A stretch of 64,000 nt of DNA from Gracilibacillus salitolerans. GTDB taxonomy: Bacteria > Bacillota > Bacilli > Bacillales > Amphibacillaceae. Positions within the stretch are counted from its first letter, which is position 1. Every line of letters starts with the position of its first letter. The stretch spans positions 3,410,001 to 3,474,000 of the forward strand of contig NZ_CP045915.1 in assembly GCF_009650095.1 (NCBI RefSeq). The letters are read 5' to 3'. Below, one piece after another: positions 8,995 to 16,935 of the stretch. A program made the translations under genes and the position numbers. Below the pieces are notes generated by a model. That model saw only the letters and a list, made by a program, of their open reading frames with translations. It made no database searches and had not been told where the DNA came from.

Positions 8995-10188
8995 CTAAGC
9001 GGAAGCAGATTTTCTCTTTTTTCTAATGGAGTAAATCAGTAAACTAATTATTAAAACGAATTGAGCAACAATTACAAGTGCATCCCAGAAGTATGGATTG
9101 CCGGATGGATTCATTAAGTGTGGTAGTGTATTTACCATTAAGTAAATCGTTTGGGGAATAAAATATATAATGAATAAACACATCGTTAATAAGACGCCTA
9201 TGAAGGAAAATACACCATACAATTTAACTATTTTTTCTTCCTCTTCAAAAATAGTGGTGGTATTATCCACCTTGATAAATGGCACCCATTTTGCCAAGTG
9301 ATTTTTTCCGTTCTCCATTAAATTGTAACATCCTGTTATATTTTCAAATAGATAATATAAATCTGTTTTCATATAAAAGCAGCATTGATATATTGTTTTA
9401 ACAAATATATCAAGAACCACTAAGGATAATATTCCATTAATAACGAAATGATCAATAGATACTGACAATTTGACTATTAACACGGTAATTAGAATAAGCT
9501 GGTCAATGAACATACCACCTAAAAACAAACGATTCCTTTGTTTGGAGGGGAGCTTCCAAGCAGCCGTTAAGTCCGTTTCGGCAACGACCAAAAACAAACG
9601 ATTCCCTATTTGAACATTTGCCGGTAAATCGAAGGATCTTATAGCTAAAATATGACCAAATTCATGCAAAATGATTAAAATTAATGATAACATCATATAA
9701 GTCAAAATGTTGAATACCATGGAATCGAATATAAATATGTCTGTATAAGTTGGTAACAAATCAGTGTAGAAAGCAAAGATACCGAAATTGGCTATAATAA
9801 GGATAATGAATAATGGGATGGTCAACCGATTAAAAAGTAATGCGGCGAAAGTAGGTGAAATGCTAGTAAAACCTGTTGTTGATTGATCCTTTGTATAAGT
9901 GATTATTTCCTTGCCGTCGACCTCTTTTACAAGTCCTAAATCGATTAACTGTTGTAGAAAATCTAATAAATCAACCTCTTCTTCTTTGTAATTTTCAATC
10001 AATTGTTCTTCAATAGTTGCCAATGATTCACGATTATTAATTTTCTTGATTGCCTCTATGCAAATTTCCGGCATTTCAAAAAATTCACCAGTTTCCTCTT
10101 TTTCAACGATATAATGTGTCTTGTCTTTTCTGATTTTTAAAGGTTGTAAAATCACTTTAGATTCTAGGTTCAGTTCTATTGTTGTCAC
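8995..10188 (-). CDS. PqqD-like domain fused to an M50-family membrane metalloprotease
   Basis: Residues 10-95 form a winged-helix, PqqD-like domain (ending DLLDFLQQLIDLGLVKE), the fold that binds leader peptides of ribosomally made, modified peptides. The rest is an integral membrane site-2-protease-type enzyme: zinc motif HEFGH at 175-179 inside a membrane helix, a likely third ligand Asp276 in MKTDLYYLFENITG, and about six helices. The architecture recalls YydH-type maturation proteases of peptide operons. It follows a 20-residue CWWC peptide gene across a terminator-like hairpin. The start is unusual: an ideal AGGAGG lies directly against the GTG used here, with an ATA at 10179 at normal spacing. 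Substrate is inferred to be the CWWC peptide. Confidence 0.8.
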   Translation of the reverse strand: MTTIELNLESKVILQPLKIRKDKTHYIVEKEETGEFFEMPEICIEAIKKINNRESLATIEEQLIENYKEEEVDLLDFLQQLIDLGLVKEVDGKEIITYTKDQSTTGFTSISPTFAALLFNRLTIPLFIILIIANFGIFAFYTDLLPTYTDIFIFDSMVFNILTYMMLSLILIILHEFGHILAIRSFDLPANVQIGNRLFLVVAETDLTAAWKLPSKQRNRLFLGGMFIDQLILITVLIVKLSVSIDHFVINGILSLVVLDIFVKTIYQCCFYMKTDLYYLFENITGCYNLMENGKNHLAKWVPFIKVDNTTTIFEEEEKIVKLYGVFSFIGVLLTMCLFIIYFIPQTIYLMVNTLPHLMNPSGNPYFWDALVIVAQFVLIISLLIYSIRKKRKSASA

Positions 10189-10203
10189 CTCCTGTATATA
10201 GCT

Positions 10204-10239
10204 TCTAAAAGAAAAGAGGATGCTATTAAACTAGCATCC
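10204..10239 (-). terminator. Attenuator-like hairpin between the CWWC peptide gene and the M50 protease gene
   Basis: On the minus strand GGATGCTA and TAGCATCC (10239-10232 with 10225-10218) pair around GTTTAA and run into TCTTTTCTTTT. Lying between the two genes, it would let the peptide be made in excess of the protease, a common layout in peptide operons. Confidence 0.75.
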
Positions 10240-10262
10240 CATCAAAACTACCAACCATCACC

Positions 10263-10325
10263 TTATGCATAAATGCACCACCAACAACTAGTAGCATGTA
10301 ATTTGTTTAATTTTTTCACCTTCAT
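10263..10325 (-). CDS. 20-residue CWWC micropeptide, probable precursor of a modified or processed peptide
   Basis: The reading frame encodes MKVKKLNKLHATSCWWCIYA and stops at TAA. It has a strong ribosome site, GAGGGGG, seven bases before the ATG. The first nine residues are basic, like a short leader, and the end SCWWCIYA holds two cysteines and two tryptophans. It starts 26 bases after the HD-GYP gene stops, on the same strand, with no terminator between them. A terminator-like hairpin and the PqqD-M50 protease gene follow. No family is recognised. That it is translated is inferred from the ribosome site and context; it could be a signal peptide, a bacteriocin-like product or a cofactor-like peptide. 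Confidence 0.65.
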   Translation of the reverse strand: MKVKKLNKLHATSCWWCIYA

Positions 10326-10351
10326 GGTTATACCCCCTCTCTTTGTATACT

Positions 10352-11518
10352 TCATTTATCTGGTAATTCATGATACCTGTTATGATATTCCACCCATTTA
10401 GGAAAGACCTTTTGGAAAATGGTAATTAAATCAGGATCAAATTGTGTTCCACTTTCGTTTATTATAATCTCATAAGCCTTTTCTATGGGTAGTGCAGCAC
10501 GATAAGACCTTGAAGAAGTTATTGCATCAAACGCATCTGCAATTGATATCACCCTTGCCAGATAGTCAATTTGGTTCTCTTTTAAACCATCTGGATAACC
10601 TTTACCATCCCATCTTTCATGGTGATGCTTTATCACATTAATATTTTCTGCAATTCCCTCAACCTCTGCAATAGCTTGTGCCCCTACAGAAGGATGTGTT
10701 TTAATTATCTCAAATTCTTTATCCGTTAGCTTACCTGGTTTTGTTAGAATCGAATCAGGTATATGTATTTTCCCTATATCATGGAGTAAACAGGAATAAT
10801 AGAAACCCTTCAATTCTTCCTCATTAAACTTGCCGGTAGCCTTCGCTAACGACTTTGCATAATCTGCAACCCTTTCACTATGGCCTCGAGTATATGGATC
10901 CTTTAATTCTAACGTTGTGATAACACCCTTTACAATCCCCTCCATCTGCTTGTCATAAGAACTTTGAATAGCTCTGACATAGCCAAGGAAACGATATAAA
11001 AGAATACAAGCGACAATGGACAATACGCTAACTAGAACCAAAGGTATTACCACAATTTCATCTGATAAAATTAATCCTATTATTAGGTATTTGAAAATTG
11101 TACCTAACGACACTAAATAAAAGAAACGTTTGCTAACAAATATCGGTGAAAACATGATCATTATTAGTTCAATGATATTTCCACTTGCATATGATTGTTC
11201 ACTTCCATAATAAATGAGAGTATCTAAAATAATTTCTGAAAATGTTACTGTGACAAAAAATATATATTTGATTGGAGATGGTTTTCCTTTTTTTAGATAA
11301 TAATAGACAATAGGTAGTAGTGCAAAAACGACAATATACTTGATGTAAGGCAAGTTACTCTGATCCGCACCTGACTCATATTGCCATGGCACTGATGGTA
11401 ATACGAAATAATAAACTATTTCAAATCCAAAGTAAATAACGTAAATCAACCACAAAAACCATACCGTTGTTCTTTTTTCTTCATGTAATAGATTTGCATA
11501 TCTATGTGTAGTTTTCAT
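10352..11518 (-). CDS. Membrane HD-GYP domain phosphodiesterase
   Basis: HD-GYP domains hydrolyse cyclic-di-GMP. The N-terminal half has about six membrane helices (roughly residues 15-180). The C-terminal half carries the catalytic set: GHSERVADYA near 212, the HD pair in LLHDIGKIHIPDSIL at 246-247, and HHERWDGKGYPDG at 299-311, where GYP is intact. I chose the ATG at 11518 because AAAGGA lies seven bases before it; 11539 lacks a ribosome site. It is immediately upstream of the CWWC peptide gene and probably co-transcribed with it. The membrane part has no family I can name and may sense a ligand. Confidence 0.88.
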   Translation of the reverse strand: MKTTHRYANLLHEEKRTTVWFLWLIYVIYFGFEIVYYFVLPSVPWQYESGADQSNLPYIKYIVVFALLPIVYYYLKKGKPSPIKYIFFVTVTFSEIILDTLIYYGSEQSYASGNIIELIMIMFSPIFVSKRFFYLVSLGTIFKYLIIGLILSDEIVVIPLVLVSVLSIVACILLYRFLGYVRAIQSSYDKQMEGIVKGVITTLELKDPYTRGHSERVADYAKSLAKATGKFNEEELKGFYYSCLLHDIGKIHIPDSILTKPGKLTDKEFEIIKTHPSVGAQAIAEVEGIAENINVIKHHHERWDGKGYPDGLKENQIDYLARVISIADAFDAITSSRSYRAALPIEKAYEIIINESGTQFDPDLITIFQKVFPKWVEYHNRYHELPDK

Positions 11519-11793
11519 TTCTATATCCTTTCTAAACATATTATACTATATAAAGAACAACATTTCTACAATTTTCCTGTGCTATTTTAAATAAATTTAT
11601 ATATTCTGTTTAAAGTATAAGCTATTTGTCGAGACCTGTAAATAAATCCAATATTTATTAAGTCTTTCATCATATTACTATAGTAACACAAGAGATTGTT
11701 TCATATATTTTTATGTAAAAAAATATCACAAACGAATCATATTTTTAGTGTTTCTACTATAAAATACTTTATAGAATGTAAGGAGGCAGTCAA

Positions 11794-12261
11794 ATGAAGG
11801 AAGAATTTATGAAATATGCTTTAGAAATTGCTTATGAGAATATAGTAAATAATAATGGTGGCCCCTTTGGTGCTGTGATTGTTAAAGAGGGTAAGGTGGT
11901 AGGTAAAGGAACCAATGTAGTCACAACGACTAATGATCCTTCTGCACATGCGGAAATCTGTGCCATACGAGATGCTTGTCAAAACCTGAATGATTACCAA
12001 CTAACAAATTGTGAAATTTATACAAGCTGTGAACCATGTCCGATGTGTCTAGGTGCGATTTATTGGGCTCGTCCTAAAGCAGTTTATTATTTTAATACAA
12101 GAGAAGAAGCTGCTAAAGTTGGATTTGATGATCAATATATATATGATCAAATCGCTTTGAATGTCGAAGAAAGAAATTTAATAATGAAGAAACTAGATCT
12201 TAGTAGTGATAAATTACCTTTCCCATTATGGGAAGAAACTACGGATAAAGTAGAATACTAG
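11794..12261 (+). CDS. guaD: Guanine deaminase GuaD
   Basis: A 155-residue zinc deaminase of the cytidine-deaminase fold that turns guanine into xanthine. Zinc ligands and the proton shuttle are visible: His52 and Glu54 in AHAEICA, and Cys82 and Cys85 in CEPCPMC. The positions fit B. subtilis GuaD within one residue, and the C-terminal swap segment FPLWEETTDKVEY is present. Its product can be salvaged by Xpt and imported xanthine by PbuX, both encoded at 39-41 kb. An AAGGAGG ribosome site precedes the ATG. The roughly 250 bases upstream are AT-rich and show no clear riboswitch. Confidence 0.93.
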   Translation: MKEEFMKYALEIAYENIVNNNGGPFGAVIVKEGKVVGKGTNVVTTTNDPSAHAEICAIRDACQNLNDYQLTNCEIYTSCEPCPMCLGAIYWARPKAVYYFNTREEAAKVGFDDQYIYDQIALNVEERNLIMKKLDLSSDKLPFPLWEETTDKVEY

Positions 12262-12297
12262 AAAAAGGATGAGTTGAATCTTCAACTCATCCTTTTT
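12262..12297. terminator. Bidirectional terminator between guaD and the Bcr/CflA gene
   Basis: A perfect 17-bp stem (aaaaaggatgagttgaa, 12262-12278, with 12281-12297) and a two-base gap, A-rich on one side and T-rich on the other. The minus-strand gene's last codons lie inside it. Confidence 0.9.
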
Positions 12298-13510
12298 GCT
12301 TGGTTAATGTAAAGAAAATAATAGCCCCGATAAGAGAGTTAATAAAAAGTACTGCTCCCATTGGAACAGCAGTTGTTTCATCCAACCCTACAATTGGAGC
12401 AACTATTGCCCCCATGAGCAAAGGCAGCATACCTAGTAATGCACTCGCTGTCCCCGCACGTTCTTTTTGTTTCTCCATAGCAAGTGAAAAACTGCTAGTT
12501 AAGATAATCCCAACTGCATTTAAATGAATAAATAATGGAATAACTAGCATATATAGCGGCCAATGGAAAACTGTCGCTAATAATAATATCGTGTTTGCTG
12601 ATAGAGACATAATAACACCTGTTCTCAGCAAACTTCTTTCTGAAAAATGGCTACTCAGTCGACCGACCAGAAAACTACCAAAAATAATCGCCACTCCATT
12701 GATACCAAAAAGAATACTAAATACTTGAGGTGACACATGATATAGCTCCTGATACACGAATGGTGTTCCTGCTACATAAGCAAATGTTCCGCCTTGAACA
12801 AAACAAACAACAATCGCATACCCAATAAATGACCGGTCTTTCAATAAATATGCCATTGTTTTTAATGAATTCGTAATAGAACCTGGTCTTCGATTTTGTT
12901 CTGGTAAAGTTTCCGGCAACTTGAATGCACTAATTGTTACCATCACAATACCTAGTAGAAATAAAAAGATAAAAATAGTATGCCAAGTTGCAAAAGGTAA
13001 TAATAATACAGCACCACCTGAAATTGGAGCAATCATTGGTGCTGTTGCATTAATAACCATTAGCAAAGCAAAAAATTTGGTTAATGCTTTCCCATCGAAT
13101 ACATCTCGCACTACTGCTCTAGATAATACAACACCAGCCGAAGCGGTAAACCCTTGTAAAAACCTGGCCAAAACTAATATTACGATATTAGGTGCTAATG
13201 CACATACCAATGAAAAGAACGCAAATAACGAAATGAAAATTAAAATCGGTTTTCTTCTTCCTATTGCATCACTGATTGGTCCAATTACTAACTGCCCAAA
13301 AGCTAAACCTAATAAACAGGCAGTTAAACTTAATTGAACAAGCGATGCACGTGCATCTAAATCATTTGCTATTTGAGGGAAACTTGGTAAATACATATCA
13401 ATATTGAACGGCCCTAACATTGCCAACATAGCAAGCAAAAATGCTAAGCCGATTCGTTGTTTTCCTGTTGGATTATGTAACTTCTGTTCGATGATAATCC
13501 CTCCCTTCAC
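12287..13510 (-). CDS. Bcr/CflA-family multidrug MFS transporter
   Basis: Twelve hydrophobic spans over about 400 residues. The N-terminal half carries the drug:H+ antiporter patterns of the family: PFNIDMYLPSFPQIANDL, GQLVIGPISDAIGRRKPI (motif A) and RFLQGFTASAGVVLSRAVVRDV. It should export drugs such as bicyclomycin- or chloramphenicol-like compounds; the substrate is not known. The start is unclear: the GTG at 13510 lacks a ribosome site, while AAGGGAGGG lies inside the reading frame and points to an ATC at about 13492 or a nearby non-standard codon. It converges on guaD and shares its terminator. Confidence 0.9.
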   Translation of the reverse strand: MKGGIIIEQKLHNPTGKQRIGLAFLLAMLAMLGPFNIDMYLPSFPQIANDLDARASLVQLSLTACLLGLAFGQLVIGPISDAIGRRKPILIFISLFAFFSLVCALAPNIVILVLARFLQGFTASAGVVLSRAVVRDVFDGKALTKFFALLMVINATAPMIAPISGGAVLLLPFATWHTIFIFLFLLGIVMVTISAFKLPETLPEQNRRPGSITNSLKTMAYLLKDRSFIGYAIVVCFVQGGTFAYVAGTPFVYQELYHVSPQVFSILFGINGVAIIFGSFLVGRLSSHFSERSLLRTGVIMSLSANTILLLATVFHWPLYMLVIPLFIHLNAVGIILTSSFSLAMEKQKERAGTASALLGMLPLLMGAIVAPIVGLDETTAVPMGAVLFINSLIGAIIFFTLTKQKG

Positions 13511-13664
13511 TTATTATATAAGAATTTATGAAGGAGTTATAGTAATTGACATTTAGCTTACGTAAATTATTTGTAATATTTGTTATTAATTCTTAAATAA
13601 AGATAGCGTTTCAGCTTAACGAAAACGTGTTATTGATAAATAACCTTAAAATGGAGGAGATAAC

Positions 13665-13946
13665 ATGAAGAAATTTTTATCAAAAGAAATTCATCTGCAT
13701 GAACGGTTAACTATCAATCAGCTGCTAGCTTTACACACATATCAAAAAAATTATCACGGTGATATATACCTACTTTTAAATCATAAAACTATTACTCTCG
13801 AAAACTTGGCAAATCTTGTTTCCCTATCATTAACAATAACACCGAAATCTAAGATTCAGTTAATTGTGGAAGGAGAAAATGCTCAGGAAGCATTGGATGA
13901 ACTAACGGAATGTATTTATCGAGAGGTATATATTTTTGCCAATTAA
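13665..13946 (+). CDS. HPr-fold protein lacking the phosphorylation histidine
   Basis: The 93-residue protein follows the HPr/Crh fold pattern: a first strand and helix (EIHLHERLTINQLLALHTYQK), a middle strand (GDIYLLLNHKTITLENLANLVSLSL) and a final helix (GENAQEALDELTECIYREV). In HPr the first helix opens with the phosphorylated His15 followed by ARPA; here that stretch reads ERLTINQL with no equivalent histidine. The Ser46 KSIMG region is replaced by LENLANL. It therefore cannot be a normal PTS carrier or a standard Crh. A regulatory or structural role is possible but unproven. GGAGGAG precedes the ATG. Confidence 0.7.
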   Translation: MKKFLSKEIHLHERLTINQLLALHTYQKNYHGDIYLLLNHKTITLENLANLVSLSLTITPKSKIQLIVEGENAQEALDELTECIYREVYIFAN

Positions 13947-13963
13947 TCAATACTTAAATCCGT

Positions 13964-13998
13964 TAAACCGTGGAGAAAGATGAATTCTCCATGGTTTA
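13964..13998. terminator. Bidirectional terminator between the HPr-like and CdsA-like genes
   Basis: The stem taaaccgtggagaa (13964-13977) pairs with ttctccatggttta (13985-13998) with one G-T wobble. Confidence 0.7.
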
Positions 13999-14003
13999 CT
14001 TCT

Positions 14004-14927
14004 TTACATAAAATCAAAAAAGTACCGGATCACGTGAAAAAATACTGGTGCCGTATAGGTTAAACTATCAATTCGATTAAGATAACGATCCTTAAACCGC
14101 TCTAAGGTATCTTTGTTTCCTATTAAGAGATCCCGCTTTAATACTGATATGGTCAAACTTCCAAAGTATCCAGAAACACTGATTAAAATACCTGATACAA
14201 TACCAAATGTAACATCTAACGGTGTTAATAATGGATAAATGAAATAGGATATAACTGTTGTCGTAACAACTGCTCCAATAAATCCTTCCCATGTAATATA
14301 TGGATTTGCTGTTGGTGCAACTTTCCGTTTGCCGAAATAGAGGGAAATCACAAATTGGATGACATCATTGACCTGAGTTAGAATAATCAAATACAATACA
14401 AGGTTTGCTCCGAATTCCGGAGTCGCAACCGGGAAGTAGGCTAAATGACTTAAACCGAATACCATCAGTATTAACCCCCACTGGGTAAAGCTAACCGATC
14501 GCAAAAAGCCCACAGTACCTTTGCCAATAATACGTGGTAGGGGTAAAAATAAGAAAACATAGACAGGAATGAACACAATGAACATACCGTACCAGCCAAT
14601 GTAAATCCAGTAAAATTGTAAGGGAATCATTACATAAGCCCATAAAAAAATCCGTCTATCTGACTTTCTTGTTTTCATCATCGAGAAATATTCCCTCAAT
14701 GCGAAATAACATAATACCATGATGGCGATTAATGAAACGGTCGTATTAAATAATGTAGCAAAACAGAAGATTATGAACATTCCCCACCATGTCTTCACAC
14801 GGAGTTGTATCGTAGTAAAATCCTTCTCTGATTGTAGTCTTGTAATAATCTTAAAAACTATTGTTATGCTTAACAAAATAAAAAAGATAATAGATAAAGT
14901 CCAAATCGTTTCCCTCATGATTCTCAC
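14004..14927 (-). CDS. CdsA-like phosphatidate cytidylyltransferase
   Basis: This 307-residue membrane protein has about eight hydrophobic helices and the C-terminal pattern of CDP-diglyceride synthetases: GKRKVAPTANPYITWEGFIGAVV, then GYFGSLTISVLKRDLLIGNKDTLERFKDRYLNRIDSL. In the classical signature the motif reads S-x-x-KR-x4-KD, followed by G-H-G-G-x-x-D-R-x-D; here the KR, KD, D-R-x-x-x-R-x-D parts remain but the GHGG is replaced by RFKDRYLN. It resembles the YnbB-type second CdsA paralogue more than the housekeeping enzyme. It would make CDP-diacylglycerol from phosphatidate and CTP. It is a single gene. Confidence 0.8.
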   Translation of the reverse strand: MRIMRETIWTLSIIFFILLSITIVFKIITRLQSEKDFTTIQLRVKTWWGMFIIFCFATLFNTTVSLIAIMVLCYFALREYFSMMKTRKSDRRIFLWAYVMIPLQFYWIYIGWYGMFIVFIPVYVFLFLPLPRIIGKGTVGFLRSVSFTQWGLILMVFGLSHLAYFPVATPEFGANLVLYLIILTQVNDVIQFVISLYFGKRKVAPTANPYITWEGFIGAVVTTTVISYFIYPLLTPLDVTFGIVSGILISVSGYFGSLTISVLKRDLLIGNKDTLERFKDRYLNRIDSLTYTAPVFFHVIRYFFDFM

Positions 14928-15010
14928 CCAATCTTTTAAAAAACTGCATTCATTTTACAGTAAATACGTTATAATGAAAAGTGTAGAATTATTTATAGTT
15001 GGTGATAAAT

Positions 15011-15571
15011 ATGAGTGAAGTGAAATATGTTTATATTATGTTATCCGATACGGGTACTTTATTTACGAACGTTATCAAAACATATACAAAGGCACCATAT
15101 AACCATGCTTCTCTTGCTTTTGACCCGGAACTGAAAGAGATGTATAGCTTTGGCAGAAAGAATCCAAAAAACCCTTTGAATGGTGGGTTTGTGAAAGAAG
15201 ATATCTTGACGGGCACCTATAGTAAATATCGTAATACTACTTGTGTCATCTATCGTCTGCAAGTAACAAAACGTGAAGTCGAAAAAATGAAAAGGATAAT
15301 AGAAGTATTTATTAAGAACAATAATAAGTTCCTCTACAATATATTGGGAGTGATTGGGGTTTCATTAAAAGAACCAGTCGAATTCAGTAACTCCTATTTT
15401 TGTTCGCAATTTGTTGCAGATATCCTTTATCGTTCTGGTATTAAATTGTGGGATAAACTTCCCGCCATGGTAACACCTGATGATTTCAGGAAGAATGATC
15501 GGATGGAATTAATATACGAAGGAAAATTATTTGCCTATGGTCCAATTAAGCAAAACCTAGTTAAGACTTAA
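15011..15571 (+). CDS. Papain-like (NlpC/P60 superfamily, YiiX-type) cysteine hydrolase
   Basis: The 186-residue protein has the circularly permuted NlpC/P60 pattern: the histidine comes first (PYNHASLAFD, near residue 32) and the cysteine later (SYFCSQFVADILYRSGI, near 130). Members act on peptide, amide or lipid-ester bonds; the substrate here is not known. There is no signal peptide, so it should be cytoplasmic. I chose the ATG at 15011 because GGTG stands at the right distance; the frame is open to a TTG at 14999. Confidence 0.75.
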   Translation: MSEVKYVYIMLSDTGTLFTNVIKTYTKAPYNHASLAFDPELKEMYSFGRKNPKNPLNGGFVKEDILTGTYSKYRNTTCVIYRLQVTKREVEKMKRIIEVFIKNNNKFLYNILGVIGVSLKEPVEFSNSYFCSQFVADILYRSGIKLWDKLPAMVTPDDFRKNDRMELIYEGKLFAYGPIKQNLVKT

Positions 15572-15577
15572 TAGCTT

Positions 15578-15610
15578 GAGAAAGTGGTGTATTTCATCAC
15601 TTTCTCTTTT
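15578..15610. terminator. Bidirectional terminator between convergent genes
   Basis: The stem gagaaagtg (15578-15586) pairs with cactttctc (15598-15606), followed by TTTT. Confidence 0.8.
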
Positions 15611-15613
15611 AGG

Positions 15614-16609
15614 TTACAGTATCGCTTCTGCTATCAGCTGATAGGACCTCTTTTTTGCTTCAAAGTCGTGAATATTGGTGATAAGCATAAATTCCTCTGT
15701 TTGATACATATGTTGTAGGCGAGTAAGCTCCTGTTTTATTTTGGATGGTGTTCCGATAATACAACGCTCTCTGTTTTTCTTCATCATATCCAGTTCTTCT
15801 TGCGTAAAAGGTTTCTTTCGGACTTCTTCTATCGATGGCACTTTCGTGTCTGCACCTTTTCCTACACTAAGTAGCCATTTATCTTGTGTTAATGCTAATT
15901 CTTCTGCCTCTTCTTCTGTTTCGGCACAGATGACAAAAATACAGACCATCGTTTTAGGCTGGTCCATTGACACAGAAGGCTTAAATTTCTCGCGATATGT
16001 CTGCATTATTTTTTCACCATTAGCAGGGTTGATAAAATGACCGAAGACAAATCCGACTCCAAGTTCCGCTGCATTTGTTCCGCCGCGCTCTGACAAACCC
16101 AATACCCATATCGGTGGCACTTTTTCCACTCGGGGACCCGCTTTTACCAAACGAAATTCATGTTCTCTGGGCAGTGAATTATGTAAAAACCCCTGTAAAT
16201 CGATAAGCTGACGTGGAAAGTCACTCAAGCTTTTGTTTTGATGATCAGTGAGGGCAGATCGTGTTAATTGTGAACCACCTGGAGATCGGCCTACACCTAA
16301 ATCAATCCGCTCAGGAAAGAATCCTGCTAGTGTTTTGAAGTCTTCAGCTATTTTATATGGACTATACTGCGGTAATAACACACCTCCAGAACCCACCTTG
16401 ATCTTGGTGGTCACAGAAGCAATTCTTGTTATCATAATTTCTGGTGAGGAGCTTGCCAATCCATTGGTATTATGATGCTCTGCTACCCAATAACGATTGT
16501 ACCCAAGCTGCTCCGTCCATTGCGCAAGTTCCAATGAATTTGCCAGTGTTTGTTCTGGAGTATCTCCTCTTGAAATTGGCGCTTGATCTAATACACTTAA
16601 TTTCATCAT
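15614..16609 (-). CDS. Luciferase-like monooxygenase-family flavin oxidoreductase (MsnO8-type)
   Basis: A 331-residue F420/FMN-dependent TIM-barrel protein of the LLM class. It opens MKLSVLDQAPISRGDTPEQTLANSLELAQWTEQLGYNRYWVAEHH, the standard start of the MsnO8 subfamily, and contains KVGSGGVLLPQYSPYKIAEDF and RIDLGVGRSPGG. Length and motifs are complete. The natural substrate of this subfamily is unknown. AAAGGAG lies seven bases before the first of two ATG codons. It is a single gene between a shared terminator and a repeat-rich spacer. Confidence 0.9.
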   Translation of the reverse strand: MMKLSVLDQAPISRGDTPEQTLANSLELAQWTEQLGYNRYWVAEHHNTNGLASSSPEIMITRIASVTTKIKVGSGGVLLPQYSPYKIAEDFKTLAGFFPERIDLGVGRSPGGSQLTRSALTDHQNKSLSDFPRQLIDLQGFLHNSLPREHEFRLVKAGPRVEKVPPIWVLGLSERGGTNAAELGVGFVFGHFINPANGEKIMQTYREKFKPSVSMDQPKTMVCIFVICAETEEEAEELALTQDKWLLSVGKGADTKVPSIEEVRKKPFTQEELDMMKKNRERCIIGTPSKIKQELTRLQHMYQTEEFMLITNIHDFEAKKRSYQLIAEAIL

Positions 16610-16680
16610 TCTTCGCTCCTTTCCTTTAGTGTAATTTTTTCGTAGTGAATTGAAAACTAAAAAGCTTATCCTTCCTCTAC

Positions 16681-16857
16681 GGACATTTAATTCCTTATTT
16701 TCTTAAAAAGTAGTCTTTTTATAGTGTAGATGGACATTTATTCCTCTATTTAGCCATTTCATTAGAAAACTAACATGATTTTTAATTAATAACGGAACAG
16801 ATGTCCGCAAACTTCAAAAATCATTATTTTAACTAAAATAACGGAATAGATGTCCAT
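16681..16857. repeat. Cluster of four 20-base imperfect repeats, two direct and two inverted
   Basis: Units at 16681-16700 and 16731-16751 read GGACATTTAATTCC / TGGACATTTATTCC plus CTTATTT or TCTATTT. Units at about 16788-16807 and 16837-16857 are the reverse complement, GGACATCTGTTCC / TGGACATCTATTCC plus GTTATTT. Spacing between neighbours is about 50 bases. The outer pairs could fold into a large cruciform or hairpin. They fill the 326-base gap between the luciferase-like gene and the heptad-repeat gene, where I see no reading frame. Confidence 0.65.
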
Positions 16858-16935
16858 TTATTCGCCTCATGCTTGATCTGTGCCGCGCTAAAAAAAGATA
16901 GCATACCAAACAGACAGGTATACCATCAAAATTAT

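Noticed and set aside
8995..11518. Classical lanthipeptide, sactipeptide or lasso-peptide cluster
   Set aside because: No LanM/LanB, radical SAM or asparagine-synthetase-like gene is seen within several kilobases; only the PqqD-M50 protein is present.
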